This document shows positions 18,521-20,379 of a DNA stretch of 20,379 bases, piece after piece. The stretch spans positions 1 to 20,379 of the forward strand of contig JAOXNS010533108.1 in the NCBI GenBank assembly GCA_028571305.1, read 5' to 3'. Each line of letters starts with the position of its first letter. Positions within the stretch are counted from its first letter, which is position 1. The stretch is from Magicicada cassinii (taxonomy: Eukaryota > Arthropoda > Insecta > Hemiptera > Cicadidae). The notes under the pieces were generated by a model. The model searched no databases and was not told where the DNA came from. It saw only the letters and a program-made list of their open reading frames with translations. Both the position numbers and the translations under genes were made by a program.

Positions 18521-19770
18521 GAGAAACGTTGTTATAATGAGACTGTTTCATACTCTATTTACATTGCTTGTAACAACACACTTCGTTTCTATATTTATCA
18601 ATTGATTTTGGTGAAGTTGGCACTAAAATATTTTAACAAAATGAAAAAGTGTTAGCTACGATCCACAAGCATTTACTAATGTATGTTTCGGCTTACTATC
18701 GCTTTATGTGTTAAACATTTACTCCTTAAAGAAAAACACCTTAAAAATATCTTTTAATTATCGGTTTTCTCAGCATTTGGCTGCGATATATTTATGTAGA
18801 AAATGTCTTCTTCCTTCTCGTACAGAAGTAATGTCATACAGTTCCAACAGGCATTCAACTTAACTTAATTAACATTTATTTCCGCAGTGCAATTAGGTTG
18901 ATAAATCTCAATACATTATTGTATTGAATTTAGTTTCCATTTACCTAAAAAAATGGAAGCTATGAACAAAAATGGAATTTAAAATGAGAATATTTTTCTT
19001 TATCTTATATTTAATTTGCTACGTTCATTTACGCATTTGTAAACTTTTGGTAGCCTAATTATTAACAATTAACACCGTCCTATGAATTTCAAAAGCATGC
19101 CAACCTAGAATTTTAATTTTTTTAATGGATTAACGCACTGAAGAAAGGGAAATAGTGCTTTAAAGGTGTAATTTTAATAAGACTGATCTGAGGCAGTGCT
19201 TGGTTCAATTTATTTCAATTTTCCAGTTTGGTCGATCCTGCGTCGCTGTCACCGAATGAAATTTTCCTTAACTAGATCATTAATGAAAACAATAACACAT
19301 CATAATGTCTTAAGAAATACAACGATGGTAATCTTAGAAAAAAAACTAATCACGAATACTGAACGGGAAGAAACTATTAAAAGTTCTATAATGGCACAAC
19401 AGAGGCAGTTATACTTAAATGTGAGGTTATAAATAGTTTCAAACGACGGAGAAATTAACGTTTTCAAAAAAAAAACGGCAGGTGTATTGTTTGTCGCCTG
19501 TCATTTTTACGATTCTCACTGATGTTCTTACTCTTCCGTTCTCAGAAAATGGGCAGATAAACGTTATGCCATGAAGTGGGATATCGGTAACCCTTTCATA
19601 TATACGCGGCTAGTATCGTATCATGGACTCAGAGTTAGGGTGTGCTACACAATGGCGTTAATGTCGTGAGCCTAATTAATAAGCTGTACAATACATGATG
19701 CGTGACAATTATTAATATAGGCGATACGTGCCACAAATACACTATTCATTATATGATACATGTCCGTATA
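18521..19770. other. AT-rich non-coding stretch, nothing recognised
   Basis: The open frame at 19196-19432 has no recognisable motif and lacks coding-like composition. No RNA gene or paired repeat is supported on either strand. Confidence 0.4.
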
Positions 19771-19772
19771 TA

Positions 19773-20379
19773 CAGTAATCCTCCGTTATAACGGACTAAT
19801 AGGAGAGTACGGATTTTCTGAGATGTCCGTTATACTGAAAGTACTTTATAGGCATATATAGCAAGTACACCTTTTAATATTGATATGGCTCATTTAAATT
19901 GTGTGGAAAAATATAGAAACTTTTATATTATTGTATTTATACGAAATACATAACTGTACGGCAGTGCAGCAATAAAAACAGTTATATCTGGTACAAAATA
20001 CTGTGTACATAATAGTCATAAAAATTTAGTCCCTTCTAAAGAACAGTTTATATTTTACACAGATACTCATATTTATAGTACAAACTTTGCCAAGTCCCTA
20101 CATTATTTAAAAAAATATATGGTTATATGTTAGAATAATTTTTCGTATTTAATGGCTTAAAAAATTACTAATTTTTTCAGAATGTTTTAGAGTTAAAATC
20201 TTTAACCAATAATCCACGAGGATGTTGCAAGTGATCATAATAATGCCTTATGTTTTCTGTTTTTGAATGCTAAACATACTCAAGAACAACGCTCAAATCG
20301 TCTTTCACTTAGCTCGCTTTATCCTGCGTTGGTAAGCGTAATTTTTTATGCTATTTATTTTTTTTAATTTTTCAACTTT
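19773..20379 (-). mobile_element. Tigger/pogo-type (Tc1/mariner) transposon end, partial
   Basis: A TA dinucleotide (19771-19772) is followed by CAGTAATCCTCCGTTATAAC and GGAC, a terminal repeat of Tigger/pogo style. It contains a perfect TCCGTTATAACGGA palindrome, and a sub-terminal TGTCCGTTATACT copy follows near 19823. The opposite end is not in the window, so the element either continues beyond the right edge or is truncated; the right limit is unknown. A weak transposase C-terminus-like stretch (near 20270-20330, minus strand) could fit but is not convincing. Confidence 0.5.

Noticed and set aside
19196-19432. A 78-codon plus-strand frame with a charged C-terminal half
   Set aside because: I saw no family resemblance, paired feature or start context that would separate it from chance.

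Overview
This window looks like AT-rich non-coding DNA from an arthropod, most likely an insect. That is inferred from the base composition, the mix of transposon families and TATA/initiator promoters of arthropod type. I see no complete host gene. The recognisable content is mobile DNA: a virus-like DNA-polymerase element at the left, an old LTR retrotransposon towards the right, and scattered ends of DNA transposons and small repeats between them.

Left part (1 to about 5080). A protein-primed family B DNA polymerase of Polinton/Maverick-adintovirus type lies on the minus strand from 3906 down to about 530. It is followed by a retroviral-type integrase that runs off the left edge. The polymerase shows its motifs in order but is broken in about eight to ten places, so it is a fossil. 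To its right is a GC-rich, G-skewed block (about 3910-4610) that contrasts sharply with the surrounding AT-rich DNA. It carries TATA/initiator pairs facing both ways and separates the polymerase from a divergent small open gene on the plus strand (4750 onward). No capsid gene is visible in the window.

Middle part (about 5080 to 11940). This is AT-rich DNA with no convincing gene. It holds a 36-codon GC-richer island (5534-5644), an (ATT)n stretch, a 17-base tandem pair, an 84-base near-perfect palindrome (8332-8415), one copy of a dispersed repeat (9228-9334), a hAT-like transposon end (10518-10536), a fragment of an LTR end in the opposite orientation (10777-10836), and a promoter-like island at 11079-11396 that may be a solo LTR.

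Right part (11943 to about 17815). A full-length but degraded Ty3/Gypsy retrotransposon lies on the minus strand. Its order is LTR, leucine-tRNA primer site, gag, protease, reverse transcriptase, RNase H, integrase, polypurine tract, LTR. The two LTRs differ at roughly 15% of positions by eye and the coding part is broken many times, so the insertion is old. The right-hand LTR holds a later 150-base hairpin insertion flanked by 12-base direct repeats. Beyond it lie a second copy of the dispersed repeat (18418-18520) and, from 19773 to the right edge, what looks like the end of a Tigger/pogo-type DNA transposon.
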